A DNA stretch of 9,149 nucleotides from an uncultured Collinsella sp. (GCA_902482615.1 CABTAA010000054.1:1-9149); one strand, 5' to 3'; positions 1 through 6,543 are shown, counted from the stretch's first letter. The notes: generated from the sequence alone by a model not told the origin. Numbers and translations are program-made.

Positions 1-53
1 AAAATGAACCTATTGCTCTGGAGATGTGCAAACACCTTGGAATTACCGCATAA
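1..53 (+). CDS. C-terminal end of an unidentified protein (partial, 5' end outside window)
   Basis: Reading from base 3, one frame gives sixteen residues, NEPIALEMCKHLGITA, and then a TAA stop at 51-53. The composition and codon choice look like a normal soluble protein tail, and it lies on the same strand as the genes that follow. The fragment is too short to assign to a family. Overlapping longer open frames starting at 4 and 26 are Arg/Ser/Pro-rich and run across the palindromic repeat, so they are less believable. No clear terminator follows unless the palindrome at 99-174 acts as one. Confidence 0.4.
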   Translation, partial: NEPIALEMCKHLGITA

Positions 54-98
54 GAATACCAGCTCCGCCTGCCCAGTCGGCAGCAGCACCGCTAGACG

Positions 99-174
99 GT
101 CCCACAACCGGCAGTTGGAGACAGTCCCTTTCTGCCGGCACAAAAGGAACGTCCCTAACTGCCGGTTGTGGGAC
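99..174. repeat. 76-nt nested palindrome, REP/BIME-like dispersed repeat candidate
   Basis: The outer arms are perfect 18-bp inverted repeats: 99-116 (GTCCCACAACCGGCAGTT) and 157-174 (AACTGCCGGTTGTGGGAC). Inside, 120-122 pairs with 151-153, and 124-131 pairs with 143-150 with one mismatch. The centre is the self-complementary TGCCGGCA at 133-140. The whole element can therefore fold as one long interrupted hairpin, or as a cruciform in DNA. It also contains a repeated unit, CCGGCA-N10-GTCCCT, at 108-129 and 135-156. It sits between the preceding gene's stop and the potassium channel start. I infer a non-coding REP-type element, possibly mobilised in trans by a REP-associated transposase. A terminator or mRNA-stabilising role is also possible. 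Confidence 0.7.
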
Positions 175-205
175 AATACCGAGCGAACGAGATTGGTCGT
201 CTGGG

Positions 206-213
206 AAAAGGGG
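206..213 (+). promoter_or_regulatory. ribosome binding site deciding the start of the potassium channel gene
   Basis: AAAAGGGG lies five bases before the ATG at 219. The alternative upstream GTG at 168 falls inside the right arm of the palindrome, has no purine-rich site, and would add a non-hydrophobic 17-residue extension. ATG 219 is therefore preferred. Confidence 0.65.
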
Positions 214-218
214 TCGCG

Positions 219-644
219 ATGAACAAGTTGAGGACGCTTGCCGATGTGCTGCGACAGGCTGGCTTTGCGCGCATCACGGGCTTGTTTCTTATCTTTTACC
301 TGCTGTGCTCGACGGCCGTCTGGCTGTCCGAGCCTACGACCCTCACCTTTGGCGATGGACTTTGGTTTAGCTTTGAGACGGTCTCGACCATCGGCTTTGG
401 CGACATTCCGGCCGAAACACCGGTTGCCCGCGCTATTACCGTCGTCTTGAGCGTTATCAGCATCTTCTACATCGCTATGCTCACAGGCGTGGCGGTGAAC
501 TACTGTAATACGCTCATCAAGCTGCGCCAAAAGGACACCATGGCGCGCTTTATGGACGATCTTGAGCATTTAGAGGAGCTCGATCGTGACGAGCTCGCCG
601 ACCTGTCGCGCCGTGTGCGTGAATATCGCCGACGCCAACGCTAG
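219..644 (+). CDS. two-transmembrane potassium channel family protein (Ion_trans_2 type)
   Basis: This is a membrane pore subunit of 141 residues, expected to work as a tetramer passing K+. Residues about 19-36 form the first membrane helix. Residues about 46-60 form the re-entrant pore helix, leading to the selectivity filter TIGFGD (57-62), a match to the K+ channel T-x-G-[YF]-G-D signature. Residues about 70-96 form the second helix. The tail from about 100 to 141 is highly charged (KLRQKDTMARFMDDLEHLEE and onward) and probably helical or coiled-coil. There is no RCK/TrkA_N domain, cyclic-nucleotide domain or voltage sensor, so gating is unknown. The start was chosen by the ribosome binding site at 206-213. 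A LOG-family gene follows after 36 bases and may be co-transcribed. The filter makes the family call firm; ion preference is inferred from the family. Confidence 0.85.
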   Translation: MNKLRTLADVLRQAGFARITGLFLIFYLLCSTAVWLSEPTTLTFGDGLWFSFETVSTIGFGDIPAETPVARAITVVLSVISIFYIAMLTGVAVNYCNTLIKLRQKDTMARFMDDLEHLEELDRDELADLSRRVREYRRRQR

Positions 645-680
645 AACGGGCGCCGCGCGTCACGACGAGGGGGACTGAAT

Positions 681-1214
681 ATGAATATCACGGTATACCT
701 GGGCGCCAGCGTTGGTAACGACCCAGCATTTCTGCCTGCGGTGCAAGAGCTGGGCAACTGGATTGGCTCCAACGGGCACGCGCTGGTATACGGCGGGTCC
801 AAATCGGGCCTGATGGGCGCGCTCGCCGATAGCGTACTAGAGGCAGGTGGACACGTGACGGGTGTTGAGCCGAGCTTTTTTATCGAGGCCGAGTTTCAGC
901 ACGACGGAATCGACGACCTTATCGTGACGAGCGATATGGCCGAGCGCAAAGCCAAGATGATTGAGCTCGGCGATGCGTTCATCGCCTTTCCCGGTGGGAC
1001 GGGTACGCTCGAGGAGATTGCCGAGGTCATGTCCGCGGTATCGTTGGGGCACTTGAACACGCCGTGCATCTTGTACAACCTCGGGGGTTACTACAACGAT
1101 CTTAAGGCGCTGCTCGGGCACATGATTGATAAGGGTTTATCGAGCCCGCAGCGCCAGCAAGGCATTTACTTTGCCGAGGATCTGTGCGAAATCGCATCAA
1201 TTATCAACGGATAA
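681..1214 (+). CDS. LOG family protein (TIGR00730 type), putative nucleoside 5'-monophosphate phosphoribohydrolase
   Basis: The 177-residue Rossmann-like cytosolic protein carries both hallmarks of the Lonely Guy (LOG) family. These are YGGSKSGLMG near residues 37-46, and PGGTGTLEE at 104-112, with the nucleotide-binding MAERKAKM helix at 86-93. Family members hydrolyse the N-glycosidic bond of nucleoside 5'-monophosphates, classically cytokinin ribotides, releasing ribose 5-phosphate and a base. In bacteria the natural substrate is often AMP or another purine monophosphate, and I cannot tell which applies here. The usual GGG of the first motif reads GGS, a small deviation. The length is typical. 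The start is supported by GAGGGGGA at 667-674, six bases upstream. A possible stem-loop follows at 1250-1268. Confidence 0.88.
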   Translation: MNITVYLGASVGNDPAFLPAVQELGNWIGSNGHALVYGGSKSGLMGALADSVLEAGGHVTGVEPSFFIEAEFQHDGIDDLIVTSDMAERKAKMIELGDAFIAFPGGTGTLEEIAEVMSAVSLGHLNTPCILYNLGGYYNDLKALLGHMIDKGLSSPQRQQGIYFAEDLCEIASIING

Positions 1215-1249
1215 GCCTTGAGCCTGTCCCGCCGTGGTCCCCGGTGGCT

Positions 1250-1268
1250 CCGTTTGCAGCGCAGACGG
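1250..1268 (+). terminator. weak hairpin after the LOG gene, possible terminator
   Basis: CCGTTTGC (1250-1257) pairs with GCAGACGG (1261-1268) through 8 bp including one G-U, around a 3-nt loop. Only two T's follow immediately, so if it terminates it does so poorly. Its position between the LOG stop and the next promoter is the main support. Confidence 0.3.
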
Positions 1269-1273
1269 TTGGC

Positions 1274-1300
1274 TTGACTGGGCTACACTCGCTCTACAAT
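1274..1300 (+). promoter_or_regulatory. candidate promoter for the ClC gene
   Basis: The -35-like TTGACT is at 1274-1279 and the -10-like TACAAT at 1295-1300. The spacer is 15 bp, shorter than the ideal 17. Transcription would start near 1306, leaving a roughly 33-nt leader with GGGAGG at 1329-1334, five bases before the ATG. The same CTACAAT box appears before prfC. Confidence 0.45.
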
Positions 1301-1339
1301 AAAACGTATCTATGTCGACTTTGACCGCGGGAGGACCCG

Positions 1340-2644
1340 ATGGATAAGCTCGCTAAACCCACGAACCGAGCGCTGTTTTTGGTCAGCGTTGCCGTGACCG
1401 GCGCACTCGCGGGTGCCGCAGTCTGGCTGTTCTTTTTTGTGATGGAGCACGGTATCGACTATCTATGGACAGAGATTCCGCACGCGCTGGGCGTCGCTTC
1501 GCCCGAGCTCGCCAGCGGCCCGTTCGGTTTTCTGCCGTACCCGTTTTTTGTCTGCCTGCTGGGCGGCCTGTTAATCGGTCTGTACGAAAAGATGACAGGC
1601 ACCAAGACCGATGACCTCAACCAGGTGATGGCTAAGGTCAAGCAAGACGGGCGCTACCCGTACGACAACCTGGGTAAGCTTTCGCTCGCGGCATTGCTGC
1701 CGCTGCTGTTTGGCGGAAGTATTGGACCGGAGGCCGGCCTGACCGGCGTTATCGCTGGTCTGTGCAGCTGGGTCGGCGACCGCATGCGTCGCTTTGGCGC
1801 CGAGTTTAGGGAGCTCACGCTGCTGGGCACCCAGGCTGCCCTGACGGCGCTCTTTACCGCGCCCGTCTTTGGCTTTGTGGCGCCGCTCGCCGGTAGCGCC
1901 GACGGCCAGGGCGAAGGCGCCGACGATGAGTCCGCGTCCGGCGAGATCACCATCAAGCTGCCCAAGGCACAAAAGACGGTGGTCTATGGCATTGCGATTG
2001 CCGGCGGTCTGGGCACCTACCTGTTGCTTGGTCAGCTTGTGGGCGGCGGCATGGGCATGCCCAGGTTCGAGTCCGCCGAGGTGGGCAATCTGGAACTTGT
2101 CTGGCTCATTCCGCTGGCGTTGGTCGGTACCGTATGCGGTTGGCTGTACTTTGTCTCCGAGCATGCAAGCGAGGCGCTGTCCCATGCCCTAGGGGAGCGC
2201 CCTGTCGTCAAGGCAATGCTGGCTGGTCTGGCGCTCGCCATCTGCGGAACGGTCCTGCCCTACACCATGTTTGCCGGCGAGACGCAGGCCGACGTGCTCA
2301 TGGAAACCTATCTGACCATCCCCGCCGGTGTGCTCATCGCGACCGGTCTTGTTAAGGCCATGCTGGCCCCCGCCCTCATCAACATGGGCTGGCGCGGCGG
2401 CCACTTCTTCCCGGTTATCTTCTCGGGCGTGAGCCTGGGTTATGGCCTTGCCATCCTCACCGGCGCAGATCCGGTCTTTTGCGTCGCCGTCTGCACGGCT
2501 TCGACGATGGGTGCCGTCATGCGCCAGCCTGTCATGGTTGTGGGCCTGCTGCTCATGTGCTTCCCGCTCAAGGGTATCGTCTGCATGATCATCGCCGCCG
2601 TTATCGCCGCCGGCATTCCGCTGCCCAAGCCGCTGCGCAAGTAG
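1340..2644 (+). CDS. ClC-family chloride channel/transporter, divergent
   Basis: The 434-residue polytopic membrane protein has about ten or more hydrophobic helices. The ClC fold is recognised from GGSIGPEAGL (125-134), equivalent to the GREGP stretch, with E131 as gating glutamate. Further support comes from the ALFTAP region at about 170-175, GGHFFPVIFSG (353-363, the GxFxP anion-binding loop), and GAVMRQPVMV (391-400). Three features are unusual. The GSGIP loop is not recognisable; GTKTD (87-91) occupies its place. The residues aligned with the internal proton glutamates after FNAPLAG are A184-G185 rather than Glu-Glu. An acidic hydrophilic linker (about 186-212) is inserted between helices. 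No CBS domains follow. It probably moves Cl- or another anion; whether by channel or exchange is open. The start has a good ribosome binding site (1329-1334). The next gene is convergent. Confidence 0.85.
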   Translation: MDKLAKPTNRALFLVSVAVTGALAGAAVWLFFFVMEHGIDYLWTEIPHALGVASPELASGPFGFLPYPFFVCLLGGLLIGLYEKMTGTKTDDLNQVMAKVKQDGRYPYDNLGKLSLAALLPLLFGGSIGPEAGLTGVIAGLCSWVGDRMRRFGAEFRELTLLGTQAALTALFTAPVFGFVAPLAGSADGQGEGADDESASGEITIKLPKAQKTVVYGIAIAGGLGTYLLLGQLVGGGMGMPRFESAEVGNLELVWLIPLALVGTVCGWLYFVSEHASEALSHALGERPVVKAMLAGLALAICGTVLPYTMFAGETQADVLMETYLTIPAGVLIATGLVKAMLAPALINMGWRGGHFFPVIFSGVSLGYGLAILTGADPVFCVAVCTASTMGAVMRQPVMVVGLLLMCFPLKGIVCMIIAAVIAAGIPLPKPLRK

Positions 2645-2729
2645 TACGGTGGCGCACGCCGGGGATATGCCATTTGTCACGGATTTGCGGGGGGGCGATC
2701 GCGTCCTTCGTGGATTGAGACTCGCGTGG

Positions 2730-3428
2730 CTACAGGTCGCGTACTCGATAGACCTTGGTGCTGACGGTGTAGCTGATTGCACATAGCGCGAGAGCCAGCG
2801 CGGCGATGCCTGCGCACAGACAGCCCAGAACGGAAGGATCGGGATTCGCTCCGGCAATCGACATAAGCCAGTTGCTAATGGGGTTGGAGGAGCTCAGCGT
2901 GGCCATGGCAAGGCACCCGAGCATGGCAAACAGGCCAACGGATAGGCGCAGCGCCTCCATGTGTCCGAATCGAAAGAACAGCGGCTGCGCCAAAAACACC
3001 ATCATGAGGGAGATGAGCATCGATGCTGCCGAGGCGATTGCGATTTCAAAGGCCGTCTGTCCCGTCGAAGGAATGCCCGCGCTGTTGAAGAGCGGGATGG
3101 CGACGATACTCAAAAGCGTAGCTGCACATGCCATGACGGCGGAGAAGGCAATAACGCTCAGGTAGCGTGCGCAGATGATGTCTTTGCGCGAGAAGGGCAG
3201 CGTTGCGCGATAGCGTTCCCATCCGTTTTGATTGTCGTAACCGGCCAGTGAGTTCATGAATAGGATGGGCGACATGGCACTGACGGCGCAGGCGCCGGCG
3301 CTCATGCCGGAGTCGCCACCCGACGTGTTGGCGAGCGTCAGCACAACGAATATGAACAGGCCGACGCCCGCGATGCTCGGGATGAGCGTGCGAACGATGG
3401 CGAGCTCGGACATAAAGGCGCGTTTCAT
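2730..3428 (-). CDS. ABC-2 type transporter permease (ABC_2_membrane_5-like)
   Basis: The 232-residue integral membrane protein has six likely helices at about residues 13-33, 43-62, 89-114, 127-150, 160-180 and 199-222. Between the second and third helices lies WERYRATLPFSRKDIICARY (70-89), matching the LPxSRKDIIxARY cytoplasmic loop of permeases that pair with YtrB/BcrA-type ATPases. It would form the transmembrane half of an exporter with the ATPase encoded just upstream. Its ATG overlaps the ATPase TGA stop as ATGA, a sign of translational coupling. Its ribosome binding site AAAGGGG lies within the ATPase tail. It ends convergent to the ClC gene, with 85 bases between them and no obvious terminator. 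The substrate cannot be read from the sequence; relatives respond to cell-wall-active peptides or envelope stress. Confidence 0.85.
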   Translation of the reverse strand: MKRAFMSELAIVRTLIPSIAGVGLFIFVVLTLANTSGGDSGMSAGACAVSAMSPILFMNSLAGYDNQNGWERYRATLPFSRKDIICARYLSVIAFSAVMACAATLLSIVAIPLFNSAGIPSTGQTAFEIAIASAASMLISLMMVFLAQPLFFRFGHMEALRLSVGLFAMLGCLAMATLSSSNPISNWLMSIAGANPDPSVLGCLCAGIAALALALCAISYTVSTKVYRVRDL

Positions 3429-4306
3429 TTCGAAGCCCCTTTCAGCATGAGGCGCAGATAGTCATCAATGGTTGCCCGATCGCAGGGAATCTCGGGGAAG
3501 GCCTCGAGCGTTTCGCGACGGTTGGGCACGAGCACGTCCATGCTATAGGCGTGGTGGACGGCACGGGCGCCTTCGACGCAAGCCATAAGCTCGGCGGCCT
3601 GCGCTTGGGTGCAGTGGGCGATGCCGGCGCGGTCGGTAGTATCCTCGCGCGGCAGGTCAAACACAATCGAACCGTTATCGATACAGATGACGCGGTCGGC
3701 GGCGCGATCGAGGTCGGACGTAATATGGCTCGAGAGCAGCACGCTGTGCTGGCCGTCGGCGACAAAGGCAAGCAACTCATCGAGCAGCTCCTCGCGTGCC
3801 ATGGGATCGAGGCCCGCGGTGGCTTCGTCCAAAACGAGCAGCTTGGCATTGTGGCTGAGTGCACAGGCAAGCTGCAGTTTCATGCCCATGCCGCGGGAGA
3901 GGTCCTTGACCTTTGTCTTGGAATCGAGGCCAAATCGGTTGATGAATCCGGCGAACGTTTCGCGGTCCCACGTGGGGTACGCCGGGCCTACGAGCGACTC
4001 GATCTGGCCCACCTTGAGCGTGGAGGGGAAGGGGCACGTGTCCAGGACAAGACCGACGCGGGAGCGTAGGTGGCGTTGCGACTCATCGGGCGCGTCGACG
4101 CCACAGTGCTGCCCAAACAGGTGCACTTCGCCTGCATCGAGCTTTATAAGCCCGAGAGCAGCTCGAATCGTCGTTGTTTTGCCGGCACCGTTGGCACCAA
4201 CAAAGCCGACGATCTGGCCAGGCTCCACGGCAAGCGTGACGTCGCGCAGCGAAAAGCGGTCGCTTACAGTGCGTGAGATGCCTTTGAGTTCAAGCAAGTT
4301 TTGCAT
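3425..4306 (-). CDS. ABC transporter ATP-binding protein (YtrB/BcrA-like)
   Basis: The 293-residue cytoplasmic ATPase of an exporter has Walker A GANGAGKTT at 37-45, an ABC signature variant LSRGM at 136-140 and Walker B LLVLDE at 156-161. The D-loop AGLD is at 164-167 and the switch histidine at H194 in SSH. The usual Q-loop glutamine position appears to be D89 (GLVLDTCPFP), as I recall for some YtrB/BcrA-type subunits. The residues after about 220 form a family-variable C-terminal domain. The start ATG (4304-4306) has AGAAAGG seven bases upstream. The GntR gene ends 23 bases before it, and the permease overlaps its stop, so all three form one operon. ATP hydrolysis powering the adjacent permease is firm by family; substrate unknown. 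Confidence 0.93.
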   Translation of the reverse strand: MQNLLELKGISRTVSDRFSLRDVTLAVEPGQIVGFVGANGAGKTTTIRAALGLIKLDAGEVHLFGQHCGVDAPDESQRHLRSRVGLVLDTCPFPSTLKVGQIESLVGPAYPTWDRETFAGFINRFGLDSKTKVKDLSRGMGMKLQLACALSHNAKLLVLDEATAGLDPMAREELLDELLAFVADGQHSVLLSSHITSDLDRAADRVICIDNGSIVFDLPREDTTDRAGIAHCTQAQAAELMACVEGARAVHHAYSMDVLVPNRRETLEAFPEIPCDRATIDDYLRLMLKGASK

Positions 4307-4329
4307 GGTATAGCCTTTCTTGCAGATGG

Positions 4330-4710
4330 CTACTGCATGGTTTCGGGGGCTACCAGGTCGAGCATTTCGTGCAGCTTGTCGCGCGTGACGCCCAAGGCTT
4401 CGGCTTGGCTTGCCGCTTTCGCAAGCAGCTCTTCGATATGGCAGAGCTGGTTTTCACGCAAGAGTTCCTGGTTGCCCTCGGCGACAAAACAGCCCTTGCC
4501 CTGCACAGTGCAGATAAACCCGAGCTGCTCCAGGTCGGCGTAGGCGCGCGTGGTGGTGATGACGCTCACGCCAAGATCGCTCGCGAGTGCACGGATGCTG
4601 GGGAGTTTGGCGCCCGCAGCGAGCGTGCCCGATAAGATCTGAGCTTTGACTTGCGAGGTTATCTGCTCGTAGATGGGCTTGTCGCTCGAATTGGATAGGA
4701 TGATGTCCAC
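4330..4710 (-). CDS. GntR family transcriptional regulator, YtrA subfamily
   Basis: This 126-residue repressor has an N-terminal winged helix (about residues 10-78). It includes LPSIRALASDLGVSVITTTR, the recognition-helix region of GntR proteins, and the wing GFICTVQGKGCFV. A short C-terminal helical tail of about 45 residues follows, as in YtrA types, instead of a large FadR or HutC ligand domain. The start is GTG at 4708-4710, supported by AAGGAG (complement of 4716-4721) five bases upstream. It is the first gene of an operon with the ABC ATPase and permease. YtrA-type regulators usually repress their own ABC operon, and the palindromic AT-rich region directly upstream fits autoregulation. 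The inducing signal is not evident. Confidence 0.92.
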   Translation of the reverse strand: MDIILSNSSDKPIYEQITSQVKAQILSGTLAAGAKLPSIRALASDLGVSVITTTRAYADLEQLGFICTVQGKGCFVAEGNQELLRENQLCHIEELLAKAASQAEALGVTRDKLHEMLDLVAPETMQ

Positions 4711-4737
4711 AGCGGCTCCTTAGCTGTTGGGCTACAC

Positions 4738-4778
4738 GTGTATATAACCGGTAAGCACAGTATATATACACTATACAC
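4738..4778. promoter_or_regulatory. candidate GntR/YtrA operator: GTGTATA / TATACAC repeats
   Basis: GTGTATA at 4738-4744 is the exact reverse complement of TATACAC at 4765-4771, with 20 bases between. A second TATACAC abuts it at 4772-4778. The stretch also holds the palindrome TACACGTGTA (4733-4742). YtrA of Bacillus is recalled to bind AGTGTA/TACACT half-sites, and TACACT occurs at 4767-4772. The region is strikingly AT-rich against its surroundings and covers the predicted -10 and start site of the GntR operon, which suits repression. Binding itself is inferred. Confidence 0.55.
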
Positions 4779-4788
4779 AGTTATGCAA
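4759..4788 (-). promoter_or_regulatory. candidate promoter of the GntR-ABC operon
   Basis: On the minus strand, TATACT (4764-4759) is a good -10 box. A weak -35, TTGCAT (4788-4783), lies 18 bp upstream. Transcription would start near 4752, giving a leader of about 40 nt before the GTG. Other register choices in this TA-rich tract are possible. The -10 lies between the operator half-sites. Confidence 0.4.
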
Positions 4789-4872
4789 GAGGCAAATACG
4801 GATTGGGCCGGCTGCCTAGGCCCCAACTGATGAATTTGTCCTGATAGGCGCCCTAGAGCGGGATTTCGCGGC

Positions 4873-4878
4873 TACAAT
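4873..4878 (+). promoter_or_regulatory. prfC: candidate -10 box for prfC
   Basis: TACAAT within GCTACAATAG resembles the -10 boxes ahead of the ClC gene and ung in this window. No good -35 is seen at 16-18 bp. The start site would be near 4885, about 40 nt before the ATG. This promoter is divergent from, and about 95 bp away from, the GntR operator. Confidence 0.4.
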
Positions 4879-4912
4879 AGTGCGGTTACAACGACGTAAT
4901 GCACTCAATGCA

Positions 4913-4920
4913 AGAAAGGA
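4913..4920 (+). promoter_or_regulatory. prfC: ribosome binding site deciding the prfC start
   Basis: AGAAAGGA lies five bases before the ATG at 4926. The in-frame ATGs at 4899 and 4908 lie upstream of or touching this site and lack their own. The resulting N-terminus, MASLSDEISSRRTFAIISHP, also places the GTPase domain where RF3 proteins start. Confidence 0.75.
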
Positions 4921-4925
4921 TCCGC

Positions 4926-6539
4926 ATGGCAAGCCTGTCGGATGAAATCTCGTCGCGCCGCACATTCGCGATCATCAGCCACCCGGACGCCGGTAAGACC
5001 ACACTTACCGAGAAGCTGCTGCTCTATACCGGCAGCATCCAGACTGCCGGCTCGGTCAAGGGCAAGAGCTCGGCCAAGCATGCCGTCTCGGACTGGATGG
5101 ACATCGAGAAGGAGCGCGGCATTTCCGTCACCTCCTCGGTGCTGCAGTTCACTTACAACGGCGCCTGCGTCAACATCCTCGATACCCCCGGTCACCAGGA
5201 CTTTTCGGAGGATACCTACCGTACCCTTATGGCCGCTGACGCCGCAGTCATGGTCATCGACGGCGCCAAGGGCGTCGAGGCCCAGACCAAGAAGCTCTTT
5301 AAGGTCTGTACGCTGCGCCATATTCCCATCTTCACCTTTGTGAACAAGCTCGACCACGAGGCTCGCGATCCGTTTGAGCTCATGGAAGAGATCGAGAACG
5401 TTCTGGGCATCAATACGTATCCTATGAACTGGCCGATCGGCAGCGGCCGCAACTTCCGCGGCGTGTTCGATCGTCAGACCCGTCGCGTCATTGCCTTTGA
5501 GGGCGACGGCCACGCCAACGCCACCAAGAAGGTCGCCGAGGTCGAGGCCGAGCTGGGCGATCCTTCCATGGATGAGCTCATCGGCGAGGAGAACCATAAG
5601 AACCTGATGGACGACATCGAGTTGCTCGATGGCGCTGGCGACGAGCTCGACTTGGATGCCGTGGCCTGCGGCAAGCTGAGCCCGGCGTTCTTTGGCTCGG
5701 CGCTCACCAACTTTGGCGTGGAGCCCTTCCTCAAGGAGTTCCTGCGTCTGGCCCCGACGCCGCGCGCCTATACCGATACGCTCACCAGCGAGCCGGTCGA
5801 TCCCTGCCGCGACGACTTTAGCGGCTTTGTGTTTAAGATCCAGGCCAACATGAACAAGAACCACCGTGACCGCATCGCCTTTGTGCGCATTTGCTCGGGC
5901 AAGTTCGAGCGCGGCATGGACGCCTTCCACGTGCAGGGCAACCGCAAGCTCAAGCTTGCCACGGGCACGTCGATGATGGCCGATGACCGCGCGATTGTTG
6001 ACGAGGCGTACGCGGGCGATATCGTGGGCCTGTTCGATCCGGGTATCTTTAGCATCGGCGATACCGTGTGCTCCGGCAAGCGCCACGTGCAGTATCCGCA
6101 GATCCCGACGTTTGCCCCCGAGATGTTCGCTCGCATTACGCAGGTCGATACGCTCAAGCGCAAGCAGTTCGTCAAGGGTATGGAGGAGCTTGCCCAGGAG
6201 GGCGCCATCCAGATCTTCCGCGAGCTGGGTGCCGGCATGGAGAGCGTTATTGTGGGCGTGGTCGGCGTGCTGCAGTTTGAGGTGCTCGAGCGCCGTCTCA
6301 AGGCCGAGTACCGTGTTGAGGTTCGTCGCCAGCCGCTGCCCTATACGGACATCCGCTGGATCCAGAACGACCCCGACACCATCGATATCCCGAGCCTTTC
6401 GCTCACGCGCGACACGCTGCGCGTCGAGGACATGCGCGGCGGTAAGCTGCTGCTGTTCACGAGCCCATGGAACGTGGATTGGGCAACCGACCACAACCCC
6501 GACCTTATCCTGTCGGAGTTTGGCAACGTAGCCTTTTAA
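4926..6539 (+). CDS. prfC: peptide chain release factor 3 (RF3), translational GTPase
   Basis: RF3 is a cytosolic GTPase that removes RF1/RF2 from the ribosome after peptide release. The 537-residue product compares well with the roughly 529 of E. coli. GTPase motifs are in order: G1 SHPDAGKTT (18-26), the switch I region ERGISVTSSVLQF from about residue 63, G3 DTPGH (86-90) and G4 NKLD (140-143). The stretch GHQDFSEDTYRTL (89-101), with RDPFEL and WPIG further on, is specific to RF3 rather than EF-G, TetM or LepA. The C-terminal part (GVLQFEVLERRLKAEY and following) matches the RF3 domain III region. It stands alone with its own upstream -10 box and a downstream GC-rich hairpin. It is divergent from the GntR operon, with which I see no functional link. 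Confidence 0.96.
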   Translation: MASLSDEISSRRTFAIISHPDAGKTTLTEKLLLYTGSIQTAGSVKGKSSAKHAVSDWMDIEKERGISVTSSVLQFTYNGACVNILDTPGHQDFSEDTYRTLMAADAAVMVIDGAKGVEAQTKKLFKVCTLRHIPIFTFVNKLDHEARDPFELMEEIENVLGINTYPMNWPIGSGRNFRGVFDRQTRRVIAFEGDGHANATKKVAEVEAELGDPSMDELIGEENHKNLMDDIELLDGAGDELDLDAVACGKLSPAFFGSALTNFGVEPFLKEFLRLAPTPRAYTDTLTSEPVDPCRDDFSGFVFKIQANMNKNHRDRIAFVRICSGKFERGMDAFHVQGNRKLKLATGTSMMADDRAIVDEAYAGDIVGLFDPGIFSIGDTVCSGKRHVQYPQIPTFAPEMFARITQVDTLKRKQFVKGMEELAQEGAIQIFRELGAGMESVIVGVVGVLQFEVLERRLKAEYRVEVRRQPLPYTDIRWIQNDPDTIDIPSLSLTRDTLRVEDMRGGKLLLFTSPWNVDWATDHNPDLILSEFGNVAF

Positions 6540-6543
6540 CGCA

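Noticed and set aside
168..218. GTG at 168 as the start of the potassium channel
   Set aside because: It sits in the right arm of the palindrome without a ribosome binding site. ATG 219 has one at ideal spacing.
4..370. Plus-strand frames starting at 4 and 26 that cross the palindrome
   Set aside because: Both translate the non-coding repeat, give Ser/Arg/Pro-rich products, and the second overlaps the potassium channel out of frame.
2645..2729. Gap between the convergent ClC and permease genes, checked for a terminator or small gene
   Set aside because: It holds a GCGATCGC palindrome and a run of seven G's, but no stable stem with a T-tract and no plausible small ORF.
1571..2857. Long minus-strand frames (204 and 222 residues) opposite the ClC gene
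   Set aside because: They lie antisense to a clear ClC protein, are His/Arg/Gln-rich, and contain no motif or plausible ribosome binding site.
3551..4313. Two long plus-strand frames (172 and 234 residues) opposite the ABC ATPase
   Set aside because: The ATPase on the minus strand has all ABC motifs. The opposite frames show no domain and have biased composition.
4905..6494. 529-residue open frame on the minus strand opposite prfC
   Set aside because: It is a mirror of the GC-rich third-position pattern of prfC. The product is rich in H, R, A, V and L with no recognisable motif, while prfC on the plus strand is unmistakable.
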